This document shows positions 1-6,489 of a stretch of DNA of 8,704 nucleotides, piece by piece. The number at the start of each line of letters is the position of its first letter. The stretch's first letter is position 1. Source of the stretch: Methanobacteriota archaeon (GTDB taxonomy: Archaea > Halobacteriota > Syntropharchaeia > JACQPP01); contig JACQPP010000008.1 of NCBI GenBank assembly GCA_016207465.1, positions 1 through 8,704 of the forward strand, given 5' to 3'. The notes below the pieces were generated by a model. It saw only the letters and a program-made list of their open reading frames with translations, was not told the DNA's origin and did not search any database. A program made the translations under genes and the position numbers.

Positions 1-2116
1 ATGGGGCCTCCGGGGGGCGGGCCGGGGCGGCGGTGAGGCGGCGGGGGGTGCCGAAGGGGGCGTAGGGGGAGCCGCCCCCGGTGTAGAACTTGGTGAAGAA
101 CTCGTAGTACTGGAGGCGGAGGCTGTGGAGGAATCCGGCGATGATGGCGAGGAAGGGAATCATGATGTGCAGCATCAACCCGATTGGGGGGGCGTAGAAA
201 AGGGTTCCGGTGAGCATCCCGTTGGCGGCGAAGGCCAGCCCCGCCTTGCTGGCCCCCACGGCGGCGAGGCGGAGGTAGGAGAGGCTGTTGGCGATGAGGA
301 GGGGCATCTCGAAGAGGGGGCCCACCCTCTCGATGCCCTGGAGGTGGGGGGCCTCCCCGAGGAGAATCATGAGGGTGGAGGCGAGGAAGAGGGCGAGGAA
401 GAGCCAGGCGAGGACCGCGGGGTAGGTGAACCCGGGCATCTGGCCGGAGAAGCCCCCCAGGAGGATGCCGATGACCCGGGCGAGGCCGAAGGTCCACAGC
501 ACCGCGAAGAGGAGCATCATGGCCCCGAAGCCCACCATCCAGCCCCCTTTCACCAGCAGGGCCTTCCGGAGCCCCTCGTGGCGCCGCTCGTTGCGGAAGC
601 CGAAGGCGAGACCCAGCCAGAGGTGGGCGATGCCCAGGATGGGGCTCAAGAGGAGGAGCTTGGCCAGGTCCTGGGAGTTCAACTTGGTGAGGGGAAACCT
701 GGCCCCGGCCACCTCGTAGCCCCAGTGGAGGTCGGTGCGCCCCAGGATGCCCGACCAGAACAATTCCTTCTCCCCGTGGACCACCGCGAAGGGCCCCTGC
801 CAGTCGGAGGCCGGGATGGGACTCTTGGGGACGAAGTGGATGCCGAAGGCCTCCCCGAAGAAGAAGACGCCGAAGAGCATGGAGAAGAGGCCCCCCATCA
901 CGATTATGGTGCGGATTTCGGGGCTCCCGATGCCGAAGTACTTCTGGAAGATGTTGCCCGGGTGCCCGAGATACCATCCGATGAGGATGATGGCCGCCCC
1001 GTATCCCACATCCCCCACCATGAGGCCGAAGAAGATGGAGAAGGTGAAGAGGAGGACGCTGGTGGGGTCGAGTTCCCGGTAGAGGGGGCGGGAGAAGAGT
1101 TCGATGAGGAGCTCGAAAGGGCGCGCCGCCCGGGGGTTCCGCAGGGCCACCGGGGGCTCCGGGCTGTGGGCGGGGGCATGGTGGGGGTCGGAGTCCATCT
1201 TCTCCAGGTAGAGCCCGGGGCCCCCGGCCTCCCGCAGGGCCCCCTCCGCCTCGGCGAGGCGGTGGACTGGGACCCAGCCCTCCACCAGGAAGGAGTTGGG
1301 GGTCGTGGCGAACCGCAGAGGGGCCTCGGCCCGCTCCACCAGGATGCGCAGGTGCTCCTCCGACGCCAGCAGGCGGTGGGCCACCTCCCCGCGCAGCCGG
1401 GCCATCTCCGCGTCGAGTCCCTCCAGCCTCCGGCGGGCCGCCTCCAACCGGGAGACCACCTGGCCCCGGAGGTCCCCGGGCCTCCCCGCCCCGGCCGGGG
1501 GACGCACCTCGGTGTACCCCCGCTCCCCCAGGAGCCGCCGGGCCACCTCCTCCTGTCCCCGCTCCACGAAGAGGGCCACGGCATTGGGGCCGGTGAACAC
1601 CTCGAACCTCGCCCCCGCGGCCTCCAGGGCCCCCCCGAGTTCCCCGGGGTCCCCCGGGAATCTCCCCGCCACCACCGCGAGACTCTCATAGCCCCGGTAT
1701 GCGGAGAGGTCGAGGGGCAGGGAGGCGAAGACCTCGAGTTCCCCCGCCTGGGCATCGAGGACGCGGGCCTCCTCCTCCACCCGCCTGCGCTCCTCCTCCT
1801 GGCGTTTCAGGGCATCCTCCAGGGAGGCGAGCAGTTCCCCCAGGCGGGCCTCCACCTCCCCCGCTGGCAGAGGGGGAACCCCCGGGGGAACCCCCTCCAG
1901 GCCGAGGCTCTTGGAGGCCGAGCGCAGGAAGACCAGTTTCTCCGAGAGGGCCCCGGAGCCCTCCAGGGGGCGCCCCATCTCCACCCCCTCGTCCCCCCCA
2001 TGGTAGTCCACCAGGTGGAGGACCCGCAGACGCTGGAGGGCTTCCACCACCCCATCGAGGCGGTCGCGGGAGCCCGCCACCAGGAGGTGGACCATGGGGA
2101 CCGGCGTCAGCGCCAT
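1..2116 (-). CDS. atpI: A/V-type ATP synthase subunit I (membrane stator subunit a homologue), C-terminus cut by window edge
   Basis: This is the membrane stator subunit of the archaeal A1Ao ATP synthase. It forms the ion half-channels against the K ring and links to the peripheral stalk. I translated 705 codons from an ATG at 2116 with no stop before base 1. Residues 1 to about 340 are soluble, with coiled-coil stretches near 90-130 and 214-241. A multi-helix membrane domain follows, carrying the family signatures GLMVGDVGYG (about residues 363-373), SLSYLRLAA (about 609-618) and YEFFTKFY near residue 671, which then runs into a G-rich SPYAPF tail. Arg616 in SYLRL matches the essential channel arginine of the family. 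These signatures normally lie close to the C-terminus, so little is missing. The ATG starts two bases after the subunit H stop, with a GGGAT-rich stretch before it, so translation is probably coupled. Identity is near certain; the last residues are not visible. Confidence 0.96.
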   Translation of the reverse strand, partial: MALTPVPMVHLLVAGSRDRLDGVVEALQRLRVLHLVDYHGGDEGVEMGRPLEGSGALSEKLVFLRSASKSLGLEGVPPGVPPLPAGEVEARLGELLASLEDALKRQEEERRRVEEEARVLDAQAGELEVFASLPLDLSAYRGYESLAVVAGRFPGDPGELGGALEAAGARFEVFTGPNAVALFVERGQEEVARRLLGERGYTEVRPPAGAGRPGDLRGQVVSRLEAARRRLEGLDAEMARLRGEVAHRLLASEEHLRILVERAEAPLRFATTPNSFLVEGWVPVHRLAEAEGALREAGGPGLYLEKMDSDPHHAPAHSPEPPVALRNPRAARPFELLIELFSRPLYRELDPTSVLLFTFSIFFGLMVGDVGYGAAIILIGWYLGHPGNIFQKYFGIGSPEIRTIIVMGGLFSMLFGVFFFGEAFGIHFVPKSPIPASDWQGPFAVVHGEKELFWSGILGRTDLHWGYEVAGARFPLTKLNSQDLAKLLLLSPILGIAHLWLGLAFGFRNERRHEGLRKALLVKGGWMVGFGAMMLLFAVLWTFGLARVIGILLGGFSGQMPGFTYPAVLAWLFLALFLASTLMILLGEAPHLQGIERVGPLFEMPLLIANSLSYLRLAAVGASKAGLAFAANGMLTGTLFYAPPIGLMLHIMIPFLAIIAGFLHSLRLQYYEFFTKFYTGGGSPYAPFGTPRRLTAAPARPPEAP

Positions 2117-2118
2117 CC

Positions 2119-2445
2119 CTATCCCTTCACCCGGGCCTCGAATCTCTCCAGCAGGTGGGCCACCGCCCTCTCCCTCTTCTCCCGGGCCCCCCGGCGGAGC
2201 CCCTCGGCCTTCTCATGGCCCCGGGCGAGGACCTTCTCCCGCTCCCGCTTCAACTCCAACTCCGAGACAGAGACCAACTCCTCGAACCGCTTCTGGGCCG
2301 CCGCCTGGCCCGCCTCCTGGAGCCTCCAGGCCTCCTCCCGGGCCCGCGCCAGGAGCCCCTCGGCCTCCTCCCGGGCCCGGGCCGCCTGCTCCGAGACCCT
2401 CCCCTCGGCCTGCTTGATTCCCGTGAGAACCTCCTCCCGCGCCAT
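2119..2445 (-). CDS. ahaH: A/V-type ATP synthase subunit H (peripheral stalk)
   Basis: This small stalk subunit pairs with subunit E to form the coiled-coil peripheral stator of the archaeal ATP synthase. The 107-residue product from the ATG at 2445 is almost entirely heptad-like: rich in Ala, Glu, Arg and Leu, with AREEAEGLLARAREEA-type segments. It ends in AVAHLLERFEARVKG, the usual family ending of a hydrophobic and acidic stretch. An in-frame GTG at 2502 would add 20 residues and overlap the upstream stop codon. I prefer the ATG because its length fits the usual size of about 105 residues and because an AT-rich TATA-like box (2484-2495) lies inside the extra segment. Subunit I follows after two bases, the standard archaeal H-I order. 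Neither start has a strong Shine-Dalgarno. Confidence 0.9.
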   Translation of the reverse strand: MAREEVLTGIKQAEGRVSEQAARAREEAEGLLARAREEAWRLQEAGQAAAQKRFEELVSVSELELKREREKVLARGHEKAEGLRRGAREKRERAVAHLLERFEARVKG

Positions 2446-2483
2446 AACTGTGAACAGAACGTTGGCGAGATTGGGGACACCCG

Positions 2484-2495
2484 TTAAAAATATAT
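2484..2495 (-). promoter_or_regulatory. TATA-like box of a probable internal promoter for the ATPase genes
   Basis: The minus strand reads ATATATTTTTAA here, a sharp AT-rich island in very GC-rich DNA. Its centre lies about 45 bases before the subunit H ATG at 2445. With usual archaeal spacing the transcript would start near 2464, leaving a leader of about 19 bases. The box begins just after the stop codon of the upstream PCD gene. This suggests the ATPase genes can be transcribed separately from the genes above them. Based on sequence alone. Confidence 0.6.
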
Positions 2496-2498
2496 CGT

Positions 2499-2834
2499 TC
2501 ACTTGGGCCGCAGTCTGTCAATCTTGGCGGCCATGATGAAGTCGTTCTCCGAGAGCCCCTGGATGGAGTGGGTGGTGAGTTCGATTCGGACCCAGCTGTA
2601 GACCACCCGAATGTCCGGGTGGTGGGCCTCTTCTTCCGCCAGGAGCGCGACTTGGTTGGCGAACCCCCAGGACTCCTTGAAGTCGCGGAGCCTCCACTCC
2701 TTCCTTATCTTTTTTCCCTCGATGAGGCTCCACCCCTGCACCTGGCCCAAGTATCGTTTGGCCTCGGCCTCCCCCAGGGGGGCCACTCCCCCCTCGCAGG
2801 GCCGGCAGCGCTTCTCCAGGAGGTCGGGGGACAT
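2499..2834 (-). CDS. pterin-4a-carbinolamine dehydratase (PCD/DCoH family)
   Basis: The family dehydrates 4a-hydroxytetrahydropterin to the quinonoid dihydropterin during pterin recycling. Archaeal and bacterial members have also been linked to molybdopterin metabolism. The 111-residue protein has the N-terminal CRPCEGG start typical of microbial members. The signature EEAHHPD follows (His71, His72, Pro73), then VRIELTTHSIQGL with the third conserved histidine, His89, and a closing FIMAAKID segment. All active-site histidines are therefore present and the length is normal. The ATG at 2834 lies one base after the dcd stop codon, so the two genes are almost certainly co-transcribed and translationally coupled. 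No aromatic amino acid hydroxylase is in the window, so the physiological substrate is open. Confidence 0.93.
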   Translation of the reverse strand: MSPDLLEKRCRPCEGGVAPLGEAEAKRYLGQVQGWSLIEGKKIRKEWRLRDFKESWGFANQVALLAEEEAHHPDIRVVYSWVRIELTTHSIQGLSENDFIMAAKIDRLRPK

Positions 2835-2835
2835 T

Positions 2836-3390
2836 TCACACCTTGGGGAGGGTGATGCCCCGCTGGGCCTGGTATTTGCCCTTCTTGTCCCGGTAGCTGG
2901 TCTGGCAGGTCTCGTCGCTCTCGAAGAAGATGACCTGGGCGATGCCCTCGTTGGCGTAGATGCGGGCGGGGAGGGGGGTGGTGTTCGACACCTCCAGGGT
3001 GGCGTGGCCCTCCCACTCGGGCTCGAAGGGGGTCACGTTGACGCTGATGCCGCACCGGGCGTAGGTGGACTTTCCCAGGCAGACGGTGAGGACATTGCGG
3101 GGGATGCGGAAGTACTCCACGGTGCGCCCCAGGGCGAAGGAGTTGGGTGGCACGATGCACACCGGCCCCTTGAAGTCCACCAGGCTCCGGGGGTCGAAGT
3201 TCTTCGGGTCCACGATGGTGGTGTTCACGTTGGTGAAAATCTTGAACTCGTCGGCGATGCGGACATCGTAGCCATAGGAGGAGAGGCCGTAGGAGATGGC
3301 CCCCTGGCGGACCTGGGACTCCTCGAAGGGCTCAATCATCCGGTGCTCCCGTGCCATCCGCGAAATCCACCGGTCCGACTTGATGGCCAT
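2836..3390 (-). CDS. dcd: dCTP deaminase, long form similar to bacterial enzymes
   Basis: This enzyme deaminates dCTP to dUTP, the precursor for dTMP synthesis. The ATG at 3390 gives a 184-residue protein starting MAIKSDRWISRMAREH. It shows the trimeric dUTPase-like fold signatures ISYGLSSYGYDVR (about residues 32-44), GKSTYARCGI (106-115) and FEPEWEGHATLEVSN (122-136). Ser108, Arg112 and Glu133 line up with catalytic Ser111, Arg115 and Glu138 of the E. coli enzyme. The C-terminus GKYQAQRGITLP belongs to the longer subtype that I recall mostly from proteobacteria such as Helicobacter. Upstream in-frame codons exist to 3534, but they overlap sfsA and encode Gly/Arg/Pro-rich shadow sequence, so I rejected them. 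The PCD gene follows after one base and sfsA ends 34 bases before. Confidence 0.95.
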   Translation of the reverse strand: MAIKSDRWISRMAREHRMIEPFEESQVRQGAISYGLSSYGYDVRIADEFKIFTNVNTTIVDPKNFDPRSLVDFKGPVCIVPPNSFALGRTVEYFRIPRNVLTVCLGKSTYARCGISVNVTPFEPEWEGHATLEVSNTTPLPARIYANEGIAQVIFFESDETCQTSYRDKKGKYQAQRGITLPKV

Positions 3391-3424
3391 CGCGGGGAAT
3401 CCTGGCCCCTGCCCCGGATAACCC

Positions 3425-4270
3425 TTACGCCCACGGGGGGCAGGCGACCACCGGAATCTCCCCCCGGGCCACCATCCTCTCTCCCCGGAGTTCAAACCGG
3501 TAGGCGTGGAGACCCACCCCCGCCCGCCGGGCACGGCGGAGCGCCCGGGCGAACCCGGGGTCCATCTCCCCGTGGGGCTCCAGGCGGGAGGCGCGGCGGA
3601 AGACCAGGAAGACGGCGTGGGTTTCGACTTCGTCGAAACTCCCCGGGCTCCTGCGGACCCCGGGGACCTCCCACCCCCGGCGCCGGGCCAGGGCGAGGTG
3701 GTCCAGGTGGCGGGCCCCCCGCAGGGTGGGGGCGTCGGGGAAGAGGGCCACCCCGTCCCGGACCAGGGTGACGCACTTCACCTCCACCAGTCCCCTCCGG
3801 GGGCCCCGCGCGTAGGCGAAGTCGAACCGCGAAGAACCGTGGGTGTACTCGCTTCTCCACTTCCGGGCCCCGGAGAAGGGGACCCAATGGTGGTGGTGGA
3901 GCCGGAAGAGGCGGTTGGGGACCCGGGTGTCAATGCAGACCCACTCTGTCTCCGGGGAGTCACGGCCAGCGACCCCCCAGGGGGCTCGCGAAACGACGGC
4001 CCCTTTCCCCCCGTTCACAGGCACACCCCCCATCCCCCGTTTCGGCGGTGGATTCAGCGAGGCTCGCACCGCCATCAGGTCGAAGCAGGTCTTGCGGGGC
4101 CCCGGGGGGACCCGGCGGATGAGGGCGGGGGCCCCGGGGAGGAGGAGCTCCCGGAGCCGCCCCGGGTTGGCGAGGAAACAGGGGACCCGCCGCCCCCGAT
4201 ACTCCACATGGGCGAGGAAGCGGTTGGGGCGGTCAAGGAAGCGGCACTCCGCGAGGGGCCCCAGGTCCAT
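3425..4270 (-). CDS. sfsA: SfsA family protein, with an internal insertion
   Basis: SfsA was named for its effect on maltose metabolism in E. coli. The family has an N-terminal OB-like domain and a C-terminal domain with a nuclease-like (PD-(D/E)XK) core, but no settled biochemical role. The 281-residue protein shows RPNRFL (14-19), NPGRLRELLLPG (35-46), CIDTRVPNRL (112-121), SRFDF (147-151), VEVKCVTLVRDG (162-173), FPDAPTLRGARHL (177-189) and the closing AGVGLHAYRF. Asp150, Glu163 and Lys165 would be the nuclease-like triad. Usual family length is about 230-240 residues. The excess lies mainly at residues 71-108, a Gly/Pro-rich stretch before CIDTRVPN, and more weakly near 201-215. The ATG at 4270 begins 15 bases after the coiled-coil gene's stop codon, so the two form an operon. 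Confidence 0.93.
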   Translation of the reverse strand: MDLGPLAECRFLDRPNRFLAHVEYRGRRVPCFLANPGRLRELLLPGAPALIRRVPPGPRKTCFDLMAVRASLNPPPKRGMGGVPVNGGKGAVVSRAPWGVAGRDSPETEWVCIDTRVPNRLFRLHHHHWVPFSGARKWRSEYTHGSSRFDFAYARGPRRGLVEVKCVTLVRDGVALFPDAPTLRGARHLDHLALARRRGWEVPGVRRSPGSFDEVETHAVFLVFRRASRLEPHGEMDPGFARALRRARRAGVGLHAYRFELRGERMVARGEIPVVACPPWA

Positions 4271-4285
4271 ATCCGGAAACGGATT

Positions 4286-5824
4286 CTATTTCTGTCGGGC
4301 CTGTTCGGCGAGGCGCTTCACGCTGGCGTCGAGTTCGAGGACGCGGTCGGTGAGCTGCTGGAGGCCTGCCATCTCATCCAGCTGGGCCTCGACGCGGCTG
4401 AGGCGGCGGCGCTGCTCCGCCTGGGCCTCCTCGTAGGCCTCGCGGGTGACGGTCCCCTTCTCCATGTCCTCCTTGAGGCGCATGAGGCCGGAGAAGAGGG
4501 CGGTCTTCTCCTGCTCGAGTTCGGCGCGGCTGCGGCGGCCTGCGCCGTATTCGGCGGAGGCCATCTTCTCCTCGAGCTTCTGGAGGCGGAACTCCATGTC
4601 CTTGGGGATGCGCTCCAGGCGGCGCTCCAGGGAGGCCTGGACCTCCCGGAGGTCCCGCTCCACCACGAACCCCTCGTACATCTCGCTGAGCTTGCGGACC
4701 GCCACCTCCTGGTTGCGGAGGCGCTCCGCGATTTTGTCGAGGCGGGTGAGGTCGTCGATGATGCGCCCGTCCACCTCGCTGAGGGTCTTGACGGCGTCCC
4801 GGAAGCTCTTCTCCAGGGCCCCGAGGCGCTCGTCCACCAGCCCCCGGAGCTCGGGGCGGAAGACGAAGTCCTTGGAGATGTCCCCCAGGCGCTTGAGCTC
4901 CTCGGAGAGCTCCTCGAACTTGGCCCCCAGGTCGCGGGCGATGCGGTCGGACCTCTGCTCGGCGGAGACGCGGAGCTGGTCGAGCTCCTCCTTGCGGAGG
5001 GACTCCCGGAAGCCGTCAAGGGCCTTGCGGTCCACGAAGGTGTCGGTGACCGTCAGGAGCTTGCGGAGCTCGACGCCGAGGGTGTTCACCCGCTCGTGGA
5101 GCTCCTCCATCTTGGCGAGACGCTGGATGACCTCGGCGTCCACCTGGGTGAGGTCCTTGATGTCGGAGCGGAGTTCCTCCTCCACCGCGCCCACCCGGCG
5201 CTCCAGGGTGGCGCGGCCCACGTTGGCCTCATCCCGCAGGGCGCCGATGTCCTCCTTGAGAATCTCCTCCCGGAGGGCCATGAGCTCCTTCTGGCCCACG
5301 AAGGTGTTGGAGAGGTCCCGCAGCTTCTGGATGGCGAGGTCCTGCTCGTCCATCCGGCCGAAGAGCCCCTCCAGCTTGCTCAAATCGTCGATGATTTCCC
5401 CGTCCACCTCGGAGAGCCCCTTGATGTCCTCCTTGAGGCCCTTCTCCAGGGCCGCCGTCTTGTCGTCCATGGCGGCCCGGGCGTCCCCCACCGAGGCCCT
5501 GGCCTCATCCACCTGCTCCCGGGTGGCGTAGGTGCGGCTCAGCTCCGAGAGCTTGGCGATGGCCAGCTCCTGGTCCCGCAGCTTGGCCTCCAGCATGTAG
5601 CCCTGCTTGTCGATGCGGTCCTCCAGGAACTTCCGGCCCTCCTTGGCCTCCCGCCCCGTGACATAGTCCCGGGACTGGTTGGTGAGCTTGTGGATGGCGA
5701 GCTCCTGCTCGTTCAGCTTCTCGAAGATGCGCTCGGAGACCCCGATCTCCTCCACCTCGGCCCCAATCTCCGAGAGGCGCTTCAGGTTCGCCTTCAATGT
5801 GCCTTCGTAATCCTCCGCCGCCAT
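4286..5824 (-). CDS. coiled-coil protein with internal repeats, function unknown
   Basis: I do not recognise a named family. The 512-residue product has no signal peptide or membrane segment and is rich in Glu, Leu, Arg, Asp and Lys in heptad-like spacing, so it is probably a long cytoplasmic coiled-coil rod. It is built from repeats. A unit of about 38 residues of the form (K/R)xxIKxLSEVDGEIIDDLxKLxxLxxRxxxQELAIxKL occurs at about residues 11-47, 131-168, 219-256 and 342-379. Its second half, a QELAIxKLSxLSxTFV module, recurs at 37-55, 82-100, 158-176, 246-264, about 305-321 (weak) and 369-387. The last 120 residues look non-repetitive. A TATA-like box lies about 50 bases before the ATG, making this the first gene of the operon with sfsA, dcd and PCD. 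SMC-like or structural scaffolding roles are conceivable but unsupported. Confidence 0.85.
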   Translation of the reverse strand: MAAEDYEGTLKANLKRLSEIGAEVEEIGVSERIFEKLNEQELAIHKLTNQSRDYVTGREAKEGRKFLEDRIDKQGYMLEAKLRDQELAIAKLSELSRTYATREQVDEARASVGDARAAMDDKTAALEKGLKEDIKGLSEVDGEIIDDLSKLEGLFGRMDEQDLAIQKLRDLSNTFVGQKELMALREEILKEDIGALRDEANVGRATLERRVGAVEEELRSDIKDLTQVDAEVIQRLAKMEELHERVNTLGVELRKLLTVTDTFVDRKALDGFRESLRKEELDQLRVSAEQRSDRIARDLGAKFEELSEELKRLGDISKDFVFRPELRGLVDERLGALEKSFRDAVKTLSEVDGRIIDDLTRLDKIAERLRNQEVAVRKLSEMYEGFVVERDLREVQASLERRLERIPKDMEFRLQKLEEKMASAEYGAGRRSRAELEQEKTALFSGLMRLKEDMEKGTVTREAYEEAQAEQRRRLSRVEAQLDEMAGLQQLTDRVLELDASVKRLAEQARQK

Positions 5825-5843
5825 AGACCCCGCCGGGGAAACT

Positions 5844-5859
5844 GGTAGTTACCTCTACC
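5844..5859. repeat. short inverted repeat at the predicted transcript start
   Basis: GGTAG (5844-5848) and CTACC (5855-5859) are exact inverted copies separated by six bases. They lie between the TATA box and the start codon of the coiled-coil gene, where a repressor would act. The arms are short, so this may be chance. Confidence 0.3.
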
Positions 5860-5868
5860 CCCGAGGGA

Positions 5869-5876
5869 CTTAAAAG
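5869..5876 (-). promoter_or_regulatory. TATA box of the coiled-coil/sfsA/dcd/PCD operon
   Basis: The minus strand reads CTTTTAAG, preceded by a purine-rich GAAAGAAAGC stretch (5877-5886) that would fit a TFB recognition element. Spacing predicts a transcript start near 5847 and a leader of about 23 bases before the ATG at 5824. The leader carries a GCGGGG stretch just before the start codon that may serve ribosome binding. Confidence 0.65.
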
Positions 5877-5969
5877 GCTTTCTTTCTCCGGTTCTGGGCC
5901 TCCGGATAGCGGTTCCGCGGTATTCTTTCTCTGGAAGGAGAAAAAGGGTTCGTCGGGGGGGGACCCAGG

Positions 5970-5991
5970 GCGGGGGGTTTAAATCCCCCGC
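5970..5991. repeat. perfect GC-rich hairpin with an AT loop, possible terminator
   Basis: GCGGGGG (5970-5976) and CCCCCGC (5985-5991) pair perfectly around the loop GTTTAAAT. It lies 82 bases past the stop of the winged-helix gene (6073) and upstream of the coiled-coil operon. On the minus strand a run of five T follows about 25 bases on (5941-5945), so it could end the winged-helix transcript. The loop TTTAAA could instead act as a TATA box. The stem resembles a tRNA T-arm, but I find no cloverleaf around it. The rest of the 248-base gene-free stretch 5825-6072 shows nothing else I can name. Confidence 0.4.
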
Positions 5992-6072
5992 GAAAATGGG
6001 GGGGTCGGGGCTGCTTCAGGCTCCCCGGGCCGACCGGCGCCCGATGGTGGTTTCCCGCCCCCACGTTCCCGC

Positions 6073-6342
6073 CTACAGGAGACGTTCTATCTCGTCCACC
6101 TTCTTGGCGACCTTCATCCCCTTCTCGGTCAAGGAGTCTATCACCGTACCCGGAAAGCCCCCCTTCCGCTCCTCCCGGGCCAGGTCCAGTTTCCAGAGGG
6201 TCCGAAGGGCAGTATAGACCGCTTGTTTCCCTGCGGGTGTCTTCTCCAGCAGTTTCATCCGGGGCAGCGGGCCCTCCCGATGCAGGGTCAGGAGGACTCG
6301 GAGAGCCGCTCTCACTTCCTCCAGTTCACCGATTTTCTGCAC
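6073..6342 (-). CDS. small winged-helix DNA-binding protein
   Basis: This is a probable transcription regulator of the MarR/PadR-like winged-helix type. From a GTG at 6342 it is 89 residues. LRVLLTLHREGPLPRMKLLEKT forms the first helices, GKQAVYTALRTLWKLDLAREE the recognition helix and following strand, then a KGGFPGTVIDSL wing, TEKG, and a C-terminal helix KVAKKVDEIERLL suited to dimerisation. The GTG start is preceded by GGAGGT (6347-6352) four bases away. A TTG at 6381 would extend it by 13 residues but lacks a ribosome site. It is divergent from the gene at 6490 across a shared palindromic TATA region, so it could control that gene and itself. Ligand and target are unknown. Confidence 0.75.
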   Translation of the reverse strand: MQKIGELEEVRAALRVLLTLHREGPLPRMKLLEKTPAGKQAVYTALRTLWKLDLAREERKGGFPGTVIDSLTEKGMKVAKKVDEIERLL

Positions 6343-6396
6343 TCCGACCTCCGGCGAACGGAAGTAGGCGAGGGGGGCCAAATAGGAGCGTTAATC

Positions 6397-6420
6397 CCTA
6401 TTCCGTATTCCGGAAGTAGG
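6397..6420. promoter_or_regulatory. imperfect inverted repeat, candidate operator
   Basis: CCTATTCC (6397-6404) and GGAAGTAGG (6412-6420) are near inverted copies (one extra base), with a TTCCGGAA core palindrome at 6408-6415. The element lies between the palindromic TATA region and the minus-strand winged-helix gene, over its predicted transcript start. That fits autorepression but is untested. Confidence 0.4.
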
Positions 6421-6422
6421 AA

Positions 6423-6432
6423 GTATTAATAC
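6423..6432. promoter_or_regulatory. palindromic TATA region serving divergent genes
   Basis: GTATTAATAC is a perfect 10-bp palindrome in the 147-base gap between the divergent genes starting at 6342 (minus) and 6490 (plus). Standard archaeal spacing would place transcript starts near 6402 (minus) and 6454 (plus). That gives leaders of about 60 and 36 bases. The symmetric box could fire in both directions. Confidence 0.5.
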
Positions 6433-6489
6433 CCCCTGCGGTTCAATCTCCAAGGGGTCAGGTTCCAGCCTTTCCCCGCATGGGTGCGT

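Noticed and set aside
125..2536. 803-codon open frame on the plus strand
   Set aside because: It is antisense to ATPase subunits H and I, which carry clear family signatures. Its product is low-complexity Gly/Glu/Pro-rich sequence, as expected opposite GC-rich codons.
3506..5848. 780-codon open frame on the plus strand
   Set aside because: It is antisense to SfsA and the coiled-coil protein. Its Leu/Glu/Val-rich repeats simply mirror the coiled-coil repeats on the other strand.
5960..6000. tRNA gene suggested by a T-arm-like stem-loop
   Set aside because: No acceptor, D or anticodon arm can be folded around it, and the loop has T where the invariant C56 should be.
6440..6460. GGTTCAATC resembling a tRNA T-loop
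   Set aside because: The flanking bases do not form the T-stem and no cloverleaf surrounds it.
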